Source: Pseudomonas sp. 7SR1 (GTDB taxonomy: Bacteria > Pseudomonadota > Gammaproteobacteria > Pseudomonadales > Pseudomonadaceae). From it: 64,000 bases of DNA. A model generated the notes under the pieces. The model did no database searches, was not told where the DNA came from, and saw nothing but the letters and a program-made list of their open reading frames with translations. The translations under genes were made by a program, and so were the position numbers. The DNA lies in the NCBI RefSeq assembly GCF_900156465.1, contig NZ_LT707064.1, positions 434,001 through 498,000 of the forward strand, given 5' to 3'. Positions 47,774-56,575 of this stretch are shown here, piece after piece. The first letter of the stretch is position 1; each line of letters begins with the position of its first letter.

Positions 47774-50176
47774 CTATCGCTCCCAGGCCATGGCGCGAGG
47801 CACCGTGTCCAAGCCCGCCAGTGTCTTGACCCACGCCAGCAACTCGCGGCTGTCGGCCGGCTTGAGCAGGACCGCATCGAAGACCAGATCCGGCGGATAG
47901 CCCTGCGGCCTGCGCGCAGGCACCGCCGAGTAGAGCATCACTGGCAGACCGCGCCAATGCTCGCGTACCCGCTGCAGCAGTTCCCAGCCATCCATGCCAG
48001 GCATCATCTGGTCGCTGATCAACAGATCGACCGGCTGCTGCGCCAGGCAGGCCAAGGCGTCCTCGCCGTTGGCCGCGATGCTCACGTCGAAACCGTAGCC
48101 GGCCAGCAGGTCATACAGCCATTCGCTGTTCTGCTCGATATCGTCCACCAGCAGGACCTGCTTGCCCTGGCCATCCAGCGGCGCGGCATTGTTATCGACG
48201 ATGCCGTTTTCAAGCTCGTCTTCCTGGGCGCATTTCAACTGCAAACGAAAGCTGAAGCGGCTGCCGCCCTGCCCCGTGGCCTGGGGTTGCAAACGGCTGC
48301 CCATGCGCTCCAGCAGTTGGGTGACGATGGACAGGCCCAGCCCGCTGCCTTCGAAGCGTTGCGCATTGCGGCCGCGGCGAAACGGTTGCAGCAGCTGTTC
48401 GAATTCCTGTGGATCGATGCCGATACCGCTGTCGATCACGCTGAACGTCAGCTCGACAGTCTCCGGGCCGGCTCCTGGACAAGCATTCACTTCAAAGCGG
48501 ATCTGGCCATCACGGGTGAATTTCGCCGCGTTCGCCAGCAGGTTCATGAGGATCTGCCGGAGGCGTTTGAAATCGGCCTCCACCAGCGCCGGCAGGTCAT
48601 CCGCCAGGACGGCTTCAAAGGTATTGCCCTGCCGCGCGGCGAGGAAGGCCGCCTCATCGGCGACCTCCCTGAGGAACCCGTACAGATAGCCGGGCGCGAG
48701 AGTCAGTTGCATCTGCTCCAGCTCGCCGCGGGAGAACTCGAGCATCTCGTCGATCAGCTCCAGTTGCTGGCGGGCATTGCGCTCGATGCTGGCCGGGTAT
48801 TCCCGGTTGGGCCCGCCGTGCAACAGCCGTGCGTAGTCGATGATGCGCACCAGCGGCGAACGCAGGTCGTGGCTGATGCGGGCCATCAACGCACTGCGGG
48901 CCGCCAGGGATTCGCGCAACTGGGCAGTGCGTAGCGCCACGGTGCTTTCCAGGCGCTCATGCTCGGCCTGGCGCTGTTGTTCGAGGCTCGACAGCGCATG
49001 CTTCTCCCGGTGACGGCTGCGGCTGACTTCCATGATCAGCGTGCACACCAGCAACGCCACGCCCGGCAGAGTCGAGGACAGGCTGTTCTTGCTTTGCGGC
49101 GATTGCCAGGGCAACTGTTCCTGGGGGAAGAAATACCGCATCAGCAATTGCGAAAACAGCAGTGCCGGAACCAGCCACGCCATCCAGCTGTAGCTGAGCC
49201 GCCTGCGCCAGGCCATGAACAACGTGGCCAGGAGCACGCCGTAGAAACTCAACAGGGAGGCCTGGATCATCTGCGCCCCCTGGATCGGATCGACCTTCAG
49301 CCACCAGACCCGGCCAAGGGCACATCCCAGCAGCGGTACCCAATAACTCCAGCCAATGAAGGCGGGCAGCCGGGCCACCTGCAGCAGCACGCGCATGTAG
49401 GCGAGGAACAGCACGAAGGAGATCACGCTGGCGCAGGTCAGCAGTTCCCGCGTCCAGCCCAGCGCCGAGGGCCAGTAGACGAGGTAGCCGTTCAAGATAC
49501 AGGTCAGCAGGATATAGCTCAGGACCGCGCCCGCATTCACGCTCAGCAACCGGGAACGCAGGATCCAGCCGACGATGAGGCCGAACGGGACCACCAGCAG
49601 GACGATGCCCAGGGTGAGGCCGTCGCTCAGGTACGTCTGCTGCTGACTGCGCAGCAATGCCGGTTCGGACCATAGCTGCGGCTCCAGCAGCATCTGGAAG
49701 TGGCTGGTGACCCGGATCAACAACGTGGTGCCCTGCCCTGCCGCCAGCGACACCGCAAACGCCGGCTGACGCGCCGCTGGTTGGGGCCATTCGGCCAACG
49801 GATGGGCACTGCCGGCATGGGCTTCGCGCCAGCGCCCCTCTGAAGGCTGGTAGACACGGATGTCTTCCAGGCGCGGCGCTCCGATCACCAACAGGCGCGA
49901 ACAGGCCGTATCGTTCGGATTGGTCAGTTGCACTTTGAGCCAGAACGCCGAGCGGCTATAGCCTTGCGCCGGCCAATCCGGAGTCGCGATGCTGAATCGC
50001 GTTTCGGGCAACCGGGCAACTTCATCCACGCTCAACCTGGCCTGCTCGTCCTCGAAAACCTGCATCGAGGGCATCAGGTCCAGGCGTTCAACCTGGCAGA
50101 AGCCCATGGGTGCCGCACGCAAACGGTCGGCGCACAACAACGCCAGCGCCAGCAGCACAAACCGTAGAAGCCGCAT
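47774..50176 (-). CDS. 7TMR-DISM hybrid histidine kinase
   Basis: This is an 800-residue membrane sensor with a signal peptide (about 1-22), a periplasmic 7TMR-DISMED2 domain (about 25-165), seven membrane helices (about 185-385), a HisKA domain with phospho-acceptor in ARISHDLRSPLVRI (His about 440), an HATPase domain (NLLANAAKFT and GSGLGLSIVTQL) and a C-terminal receiver (about 670-790, DLLISDQMMPGMDGW, phospho-Asp about 719). DISMED2 domains are thought to bind carbohydrate-like ligands. Its start overlaps the response regulator stop codon by one base. Confidence 0.92.
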   Translation of the reverse strand: MRLLRFVLLALALLCADRLRAAPMGFCQVERLDLMPSMQVFEDEQARLSVDEVARLPETRFSIATPDWPAQGYSRSAFWLKVQLTNPNDTACSRLLVIGAPRLEDIRVYQPSEGRWREAHAGSAHPLAEWPQPAARQPAFAVSLAAGQGTTLLIRVTSHFQMLLEPQLWSEPALLRSQQQTYLSDGLTLGIVLLVVPFGLIVGWILRSRLLSVNAGAVLSYILLTCILNGYLVYWPSALGWTRELLTCASVISFVLFLAYMRVLLQVARLPAFIGWSYWVPLLGCALGRVWWLKVDPIQGAQMIQASLLSFYGVLLATLFMAWRRRLSYSWMAWLVPALLFSQLLMRYFFPQEQLPWQSPQSKNSLSSTLPGVALLVCTLIMEVSRSRHREKHALSSLEQQRQAEHERLESTVALRTAQLRESLAARSALMARISHDLRSPLVRIIDYARLLHGGPNREYPASIERNARQQLELIDEMLEFSRGELEQMQLTLAPGYLYGFLREVADEAAFLAARQGNTFEAVLADDLPALVEADFKRLRQILMNLLANAAKFTRDGQIRFEVNACPGAGPETVELTFSVIDSGIGIDPQEFEQLLQPFRRGRNAQRFEGSGLGLSIVTQLLERMGSRLQPQATGQGGSRFSFRLQLKCAQEDELENGIVDNNAAPLDGQGKQVLLVDDIEQNSEWLYDLLAGYGFDVSIAANGEDALACLAQQPVDLLISDQMMPGMDGWELLQRVREHWRGLPVMLYSAVPARRPQGYPPDLVFDAVLLKPADSRELLAWVKTLAGLDTVPRAMAWER

Positions 50177-51009
50177 CAGGTGCGCCCGGCCGACTCTGTA
50201 TCAGCGATGCCCAGGGTCTGCTGGCGAAACTGGCTGGGGGTCATGCCGATTCGCTGGCGGAAGGCCGTGGTGAAGTTGCAGGCATTGCGAAACCCCACCA
50301 GTTCGGCGACGTCTTGCACACTCATGGCGCTTTCGCCGAGCAACTCCTGGCCGCGACGCAGCCGCGCATCGCGAATATAGGCGAACACAGTCAGGCCCAG
50401 ATGCTCGCGAAAAATCCGTGAAAGGCGTTTCTCATGGGTGCCGACCTTGTGCGCCAGTTGCACCAGGGAAGGGATGTCGTCGAGGTGATTTTCGATCAGC
50501 CGCATCGCCGCGCGCAGGACGATCTCGTCACCCTCGGGCTCCGGCTCCGCCGGGCTGTGCTGGTTGGTCGGCGGTGCGCGCCAGGTCAATTGCAGGTGGA
50601 TCCTGATACGCGCCAGCACTTCCTCGGGGGCGCAGGATTTGGGAATGTAATCGACCCCGCCGACGGTCAGCCCCTCCAGGCGCTCGACGGTGCTGTTGGC
50701 CGAAGACAGGAAAAGAATGGGGGTCTGGCGGGTCGCCGGTGCCTCGCGCAACAGCCTGCACAGGCTGAAACCATCCATCTGCGGCATGTGCACGTCCAGC
50801 ACGATCAGGTCCGGACGCAACGCCAAGGCTCGCTGGTAGCCCTGGTGGGCGTCGCTGGCCAGGGATATGCGCCAGGGTTGCGCCTTGAGCAGGACGAGGG
50901 TTGCCCGGAGGTCCTCGGGCTCATCGTCGATAAGCAGGATATGCGGCAGCGGCCCGGATGACACAGCCGCATCCCCAGCCGCCCGCCTTTCATATCGTCC
51001 GTCGTCCAT
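50176..51009 (-). CDS. Response regulator with AraC-type output domain
   Basis: This 277-residue regulator has a receiver domain (HILLIDDEPEDLRATLVLLK, DLIVLDVHMPQMDGFSLCRL, phospho-Asp about 75) and a C-terminal AraC HTH pair (YIRDARLRRGQELLGESAMS, FRNACNFTTAFRQRIGMTPS). The ATG at 51009 is chosen because the longer frame runs through a promoter-like region and lacks homology. The stop codon overlaps the kinase start. It most likely controls its own operon and the receptor gene two genes downstream. Confidence 0.9.
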   Translation of the reverse strand: MDDGRYERRAAGDAAVSSGPLPHILLIDDEPEDLRATLVLLKAQPWRISLASDAHQGYQRALALRPDLIVLDVHMPQMDGFSLCRLLREAPATRQTPILFLSSANSTVERLEGLTVGGVDYIPKSCAPEEVLARIRIHLQLTWRAPPTNQHSPAEPEPEGDEIVLRAAMRLIENHLDDIPSLVQLAHKVGTHEKRLSRIFREHLGLTVFAYIRDARLRRGQELLGESAMSVQDVAELVGFRNACNFTTAFRQRIGMTPSQFRQQTLGIADTESAGRT

Positions 51010-51166
51010 ACGCTGCGTTCTCTTATCGTGCCTTTGCCAGGCCTGTGCCGAAAAAGCAGAGGCATCGCAAAGGCAATCGATGGATCGGTAAAAATCGTTA
51101 TACCGATAGCGGCAGGTCAGGTGAAGACTTGAAGGCGTAGCGCAGGGACGACATTGTTTCCTCAAG

Positions 51167-51220
51167 GTCGTTTGCATGAAAAAAGGCCTTGCCGGGCAAG
51201 ACCTTTTTTATGCAAACGAC
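51167..51220. terminator. Long inverted repeat containing a terminator-like core
   Basis: A 54-base near-perfect inverted repeat has outer arms GTCGTTTGCAT and ATGCAAACGAC, and an inner stem of AAAAAAGGCCTTGC and GCAAGACCTTTTTT around CGG (one C-A mismatch). T runs on both strands make it a possible bidirectional terminator. It lies between the divergent response regulator and the downstream membrane-protein gene. Confidence 0.6.
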
Positions 51221-51382
51221 ATCCGTGGTGAACATCGGACAGGACATGGCGGGAGGCGTCGAAGATTTGTTGTCGAAACGCAGCCCAGCAATATAGCATC
51301 GAGCCATCATTCGAAAGGACGCCTGAACCATGCACGGATCGCTACACGACTCCACACCCCCAACCGCTCCGGCGGTCCCATC

Positions 51383-52321
51383 GTGAGCGCCCTGGACTCC
51401 AGCACCATCGGGCAGTTGAGCACGTTCCTGATCATCTCGCTGTCCTTGCTTGCCGTCCTTGGAATCGCAAAGGCCTTGAGCAAAGCCAATCGGAAAACAA
51501 ATCCCGACTCTCAGGTTTTCCTCTACGGCACCCTTGCGGTTTCGTTGCTGATCATCGTCTCGGCAACGCTGATCTGGGACAAGAGTAATCTTCCCGCATG
51601 GCTCCAAGGTATCGGCAGTATCTACGCGATCATTGTGGCGATACTCGTCTCCCGGCACGAAAGTAGAAACTCCGAAGCGCGAAGCCGACAGGAGAGAGCC
51701 GACGACCACAGACGCGAAGCCCAGCGGCTGATCGAGGAGAAAGTAGAGGCCACCCGAGCCATCTACCAGATGGTGCTTCGGGCGTTCATGTGTTTTAGCT
51801 ACGTACGGGAAAACGCCTATGACAAAAGCCTGACGTGCAAGGATATCGGCCCCCGCAAGGGGAAGCCGGAGCTCAAGATCAATGCCGGAAAAAAATGGAT
51901 TTCGCTCGGGTTCAAGGCATCCGACATCCGGGTACAGCTCCGACAGCTTGAAGCGTTCACGCAGCAATTGGAAAAGATATCGCCCTTCGATCACAGAGAC
52001 GCTGTCCTGGCCTTGCTGACGTCTGAGTTCTGTGCCTCGATCAAGGTATTGTTTGCCGATCTAGCGACGGGCTGGAACATCAAAAGCACGCTTGCGCCCC
52101 CCGATGCCAATGCCGATACAACGATCAAGTATCCACCTTGCGAAAGAAACGCCACCTACACCGAAACCGAGAAGCTCATTGGGCTGAGCGAGTTTCTCGC
52201 CCACGGCATATTCCACCTGTATTTGGACGAGCCGGAATGCAATCGCATCGAGGAGGTTTTTCTCCAGTGGGAGAAACGGGCAGATGAGATTTTTGCCAGC
52301 GGCGGTTCCACCACAGCCTGA
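51383..52321 (+). CDS. Three-helix membrane protein of unknown function
   Basis: This 312-residue protein has a GTG start (VSALDSSTIGQLSTFLIISL); the only upstream in-frame ATG at 51176 lies in the terminator-like repeat. It shows three membrane segments (about 11-30, 47-66 and 80-100). A charged coiled-coil-like stretch (SRQERADDHRREAQRLIEEK) and a cytoplasmic helical domain follow. No family is recognised and the start is uncertain. Confidence 0.6.
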   Translation: MSALDSSTIGQLSTFLIISLSLLAVLGIAKALSKANRKTNPDSQVFLYGTLAVSLLIIVSATLIWDKSNLPAWLQGIGSIYAIIVAILVSRHESRNSEARSRQERADDHRREAQRLIEEKVEATRAIYQMVLRAFMCFSYVRENAYDKSLTCKDIGPRKGKPELKINAGKKWISLGFKASDIRVQLRQLEAFTQQLEKISPFDHRDAVLALLTSEFCASIKVLFADLATGWNIKSTLAPPDANADTTIKYPPCERNATYTETEKLIGLSEFLAHGIFHLYLDEPECNRIEEVFLQWEKRADEIFASGGSTTA

Positions 52322-52337
52322 TGCAGAGGCCAATGAG

Positions 52338-52883
52338 CTATAGGCTCAACATCCCCCGGAACCCTCTCGCCGCGTAATACGACTGGACACCGTTGTGGTA
52401 GATGAACACCCGCCCATAACGGCAGTCCCCGAATATCGCCCCACCCAGCGCACGTACTTCGGGGGGCGTCGCCAGCCAACTGGAGGTTTTCAAATCAAAC
52501 GCCTCCAGCGCCTGGAGTTCGCGGTACTGCTCCTCGGTCAATAGCGCCACGCCCATCTCGGTCGCCATGTCCAGGGCATTGCCCTGGGGCTTGTTTTCCT
52601 TGCGCGCATCCAGGGCCGCGCGATCGTAGCAGAGGCTTCGACGGCCGGTGGGAGTCTCCCTGGCGCAGTCGCAGAAGGTCACGCGCCCGGTGTGCGGGTC
52701 GTGGCCAATGACGTCGGGCTTGCCTCCGGTGGCTTCCATGGCGTGGAGGGTTTTCAACGCGGCGCGGTTGCCTTCGAGGCGGGCCAGGACGTCGGACCAT
52801 TGAAGGCCAGGGTGGCGCTGGGGATTGCGTTCGAAGCGGGTCTTCAGGGTGTCGAGAAGGTCATTGTGTTCTTGTTTTTTCAT
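52338..52883 (-). CDS. DUF4256 family protein
   Basis: This 181-residue protein starts MKKQEHNDLLDTLKTRFERN and matches the DUF4256 pattern: GLQWSDVLARLEGN, MEATGGKPDVIGHDPHTGRV, FCDCARETPTGRRSLCYDRA and GRVFIYHNGVQSYYAARGFR. It is soluble. Function is unknown; the family is widespread and often annotated only by DUF. Confidence 0.85.
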   Translation of the reverse strand: MKKQEHNDLLDTLKTRFERNPQRHPGLQWSDVLARLEGNRAALKTLHAMEATGGKPDVIGHDPHTGRVTFCDCARETPTGRRSLCYDRAALDARKENKPQGNALDMATEMGVALLTEEQYRELQALEAFDLKTSSWLATPPEVRALGGAIFGDCRYGRVFIYHNGVQSYYAARGFRGMLSL

Positions 52884-52942
52884 GAGGCTAAAGTCCCAGG
52901 CTCTGTATGAGAAGCCTAGTGCGATGTTTGAGAAACACCACA

Positions 52943-54145
52943 CTAGAACAAGGCGCCACTGAACACCGGGGCATTATGGAACCGCGTATGGCCTGCCACT
53001 GCGTTCGTATACTGCTCGACCAGGTCGTATTCCCCCAGGTCCACCATTTCGATCGAATTGGGCACGGTGACCGACTTGGTCATGGGCTGGATGACCAGGC
53101 CCTTGACCACGGGTGGGCCTGGATTGATCAAGGCGTCGAGAATTTTCCTGACCATGGTGGTCTTGGCGAACACATCCGTGGTGGACGTGCTGGCCAGATT
53201 CCCGTTTGTGCCCAGCAGGCCGATCAGGCAGTAGAAAACCCAGCAGGGCGACATCTGCCAGCCGTACTGGGCTTCGTTCAGGGATGCATCCACGCTGCCT
53301 TTGCACTCGACGATGATGTACTCCTCAACCACGCCGCTGAGCAGATTGCGCTTGACCCAGATCTGGTCGATGCCGTTATTGCGCCCCGATGAAGCCTTGC
53401 CGATCTTCATCTGGTACTCATTGCCGAGCACGGTGATCAGAAGCTTGGCGGCGGCATATTCGCCGCGGGTTTCACTGGCGAAATGGATGGCTTTGGAGTT
53501 TTCCAGGTTCTGGAAGTGGTTCTGGATCCGGTCGCCTGACTTGCGGTCATGCACCGAGAACTTATGGGAAATGCCTCCGTAGGCTTGCAACCAGTTGTAC
53601 ACCTTCGCCTGTGCGGCAGGATCCATGCCCAGCAGGTTCCAATAGTTCAGCGCGGTCGGGTCGGGCACAGGCTGGAACAGCGCGGCCCGGCGCTCGATGA
53701 CCTGCTGGGCGGCAAAGGTCGAGACGGGATTGGTCGTTCCGAATACCTGCTCGACATCGGGGTGGTAATAACTGCCCTTGGTGAATTGCTTGTCCCGTGC
53801 GACCGCTTCCTTGATCTTCACGGCGTCCAGGGTGTCCAGCAGGACCAGCTGATCGGCCCTGTGGGGGTTGTTGTAGTCCGACGTGAGGCCATGCCGGTTG
53901 GTGATCTGGTTCAGTACGTGCCGCCACTCCTGGCCCAGGCTGTCCACTTTCGTGATACCCAGGCTGCCGATGGGCGTGAACGGATAGCTGCCTGTCGTCA
54001 GGGTCAGGGGCTTGGAATCGAACTCGGTATCGGAAGTGAAGAACAAGGTGGTTTTCTTGCCATCGCGCTTTTCCTTGGGCGCCAACTCCATGATCTTCAC
54101 GTTCAATGGCTCGGTCAGGCTCGTGTAGTCATTCAATTGATTCAT
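52943..54145 (-). CDS. Orphan protein with PD-(D/E)xK nuclease-like C-terminal core
   Basis: This is a 400-residue soluble protein without signal peptide. Residues about 220-310 carry motifs of a restriction-endonuclease fold: a helix with SETRGEYAAAKLL (Glu 225/229), NNGIDQIWV (Asp 260), EEYIIVECKGS (Glu 280 and Lys 282) and a following QYGWQMSPCWV, as seen in polymorphic-toxin nucleases. The first 190 residues are unrelated to anything I know. No immunity gene, Rhs/VgrG gene or PAAR domain is adjacent. A nuclease activity is inferred from motifs only. Confidence 0.6.
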   Translation of the reverse strand: MNQLNDYTSLTEPLNVKIMELAPKEKRDGKKTTLFFTSDTEFDSKPLTLTTGSYPFTPIGSLGITKVDSLGQEWRHVLNQITNRHGLTSDYNNPHRADQLVLLDTLDAVKIKEAVARDKQFTKGSYYHPDVEQVFGTTNPVSTFAAQQVIERRAALFQPVPDPTALNYWNLLGMDPAAQAKVYNWLQAYGGISHKFSVHDRKSGDRIQNHFQNLENSKAIHFASETRGEYAAAKLLITVLGNEYQMKIGKASSGRNNGIDQIWVKRNLLSGVVEEYIIVECKGSVDASLNEAQYGWQMSPCWVFYCLIGLLGTNGNLASTSTTDVFAKTTMVRKILDALINPGPPVVKGLVIQPMTKSVTVPNSIEMVDLGEYDLVEQYTNAVAGHTRFHNAPVFSGALF

Positions 54146-54294
54146 CGGTATCCCTCCCCGTCATCCCGGCGCGAATAATTCACTCTAGGCGGCGGAATTC
54201 GGGACGTCCAGGGATCGGAAAACAGTCCTTCAGGGGTGCGGCATTGCCTTGGAGGACCTATGCTGGCGCGTGTCCCTTTGACAGGCCGCCCGTC

Positions 54295-54699
54295 ATGATC
54301 CAATGCAAACGCGCCTATGAAGCCCCGGCTCCCGAGGACGGCAAACGCGTGCTGGTGGACCGCCTGTGGCCACGCAACTGCCGCAAGGATGAACTGCACC
54401 TCGATGAGTGGCTTGCGGACGTCGCGCCCACCCATCAATTGCGCAGGGCGTTCAAGGCTGGGGACCTTTCCTTTGCCCAGTTCAAGGCGGCGTATCGCCA
54501 GGAACTGAATGCCCGGCCGCAGCATTGGTGGGCGCTGGTGGACATCGCCCGCAGCGGCAATCTCACGCTGGTCCATGCCGCCAGGTCCACAGTGGAAAAC
54601 AACGCCGTGGTGCTGGCCGAATGGCTGGAGGATGAGTTGGAGAAACGGGCAGAAATGAGCTCGCCGGCCTGTTATCTATTGGAGTTTCCCGGAGACTGA
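54295..54699 (+). CDS. DUF488 family protein
   Basis: This 134-residue protein starts MIQCKRAYEAPAPEDGKRVL and shows the DUF488 signature (VDRLWPRNCRKDELHLDEWL, AARSTVENNAVVLAEWLED). The typical family sequence VLVDRLWPRG is changed to PRN. Function is unknown. It is divergent from the nuclease-like gene at 54145. Confidence 0.85.
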   Translation: MIQCKRAYEAPAPEDGKRVLVDRLWPRNCRKDELHLDEWLADVAPTHQLRRAFKAGDLSFAQFKAAYRQELNARPQHWWALVDIARSGNLTLVHAARSTVENNAVVLAEWLEDELEKRAEMSSPACYLLEFPGD

Positions 54700-54729
54700 G
54701 ACGCCCAGGCAGGGCGGCTGGGCTGGCGT

Positions 54730-54755
54730 CTTCGCGGGCGAGCCCGCTCCCACCG
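54730..54755. repeat. REP-like element
   Basis: TTCGCGGGCGAGCCCGCTCC (54731-54750) is a REP palindrome of the GCGGGCGAGCCCGC class, between the DUF488 gene and the next gene's stop codon. Confidence 0.65.
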
Positions 54756-54780
54756 GGACGGATCCGGGAGAGTAGTTTTT

Positions 54781-55152
54781 TCAGCCCAGGAGATGCTTGG
54801 AGATCAACCTGGATATCTCAACGATGCCGGTCTTGCCGGTGAATTCGAATTTCACCTTGCCCAGGGATGAAAAGTAGATCTCAAGCTCCGAGTCCAGGTC
54901 GAAGGTGCCGGACGTTTCGATCGAGTAGGCGACGATGTTCTTGTAAGGCAGGGAAGTGAAGTCTTTCTTGCTGCCGGTAATGCCTTGCACGTTCACCGCG
55001 ATGATGCGTTTGTTGGTGAACACCACGCCGTCGCGCATGGACTTGTAGGCGTCGATGACCTGTTCGCCTTCCAGCAGCAGGGCCGTGACGCGTTCGGCGT
55101 ATTCGTCGTTCTGCTTGAGCTTGAAGAAGCCTTTGTTATTGAAGTCGATCAT
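54781..55152 (-). CDS. PH-domain (YvbH/bPH-type) protein
   Basis: This 123-residue protein starts MIDFNNKGFFKLKQNDEYAE and resembles the bacterial PH-like family (DUF1696/PF08000): LEGEQVIDAYKSMRDGVVFT, TNKRIIAVNVQGITGSKKDF, LPYKNIVAYSIETSGTFDLD. AAGGA lies nine bases before the ATG. There is no signal peptide. Function unknown. Confidence 0.85.
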   Translation of the reverse strand: MIDFNNKGFFKLKQNDEYAERVTALLLEGEQVIDAYKSMRDGVVFTNKRIIAVNVQGITGSKKDFTSLPYKNIVAYSIETSGTFDLDSELEIYFSSLGKVKFEFTGKTGIVEISRLISKHLLG

Positions 55153-55291
55153 GGGTTCGATCCTTGTGGGGTTGGAAAGCGTTCCAGGCTTCCTGGGCCG
55201 GTGCTGGCTGGATTCTGCTTCAGTCGACATCCGGATCACAAGGACATGCGTTTTTTCTCCTAGACTTGCCGTTGTCCCGGCTGCGGAATGA

Positions 55292-56323
<1,032 letters not shown>

Positions 56324-56575
56324 CGCGACCGGGCCACGACAGCGTCCTTGGGCGAGCCATCTGAAGAGAGGTTCCGCGCTCGGCGTGGGCAGGCCTCCCA
56401 TGAGGCTTGGCGGCACCTGCCGCAAGCGGAACGCGGAGCGTACCTGGCAGTGGTCCCACGCGGCGCGTGGGCACGGTGGAGTCCGCGACATTTGCGCCAG
56501 GCTGGCCTCTCCCCAGTTTTGAGGCCCATTGCGTTATGATCCCCGCCTCCACCCGAACCTGAGCTCTACCCGCGA

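Noticed and set aside
51176..51382. ATG start at 51176 for the three-helix membrane protein
   Set aside because: The codons would lie in the 54-base inverted repeat and give a basic low-complexity segment; the GTG at 51383 leads directly into the membrane segments.
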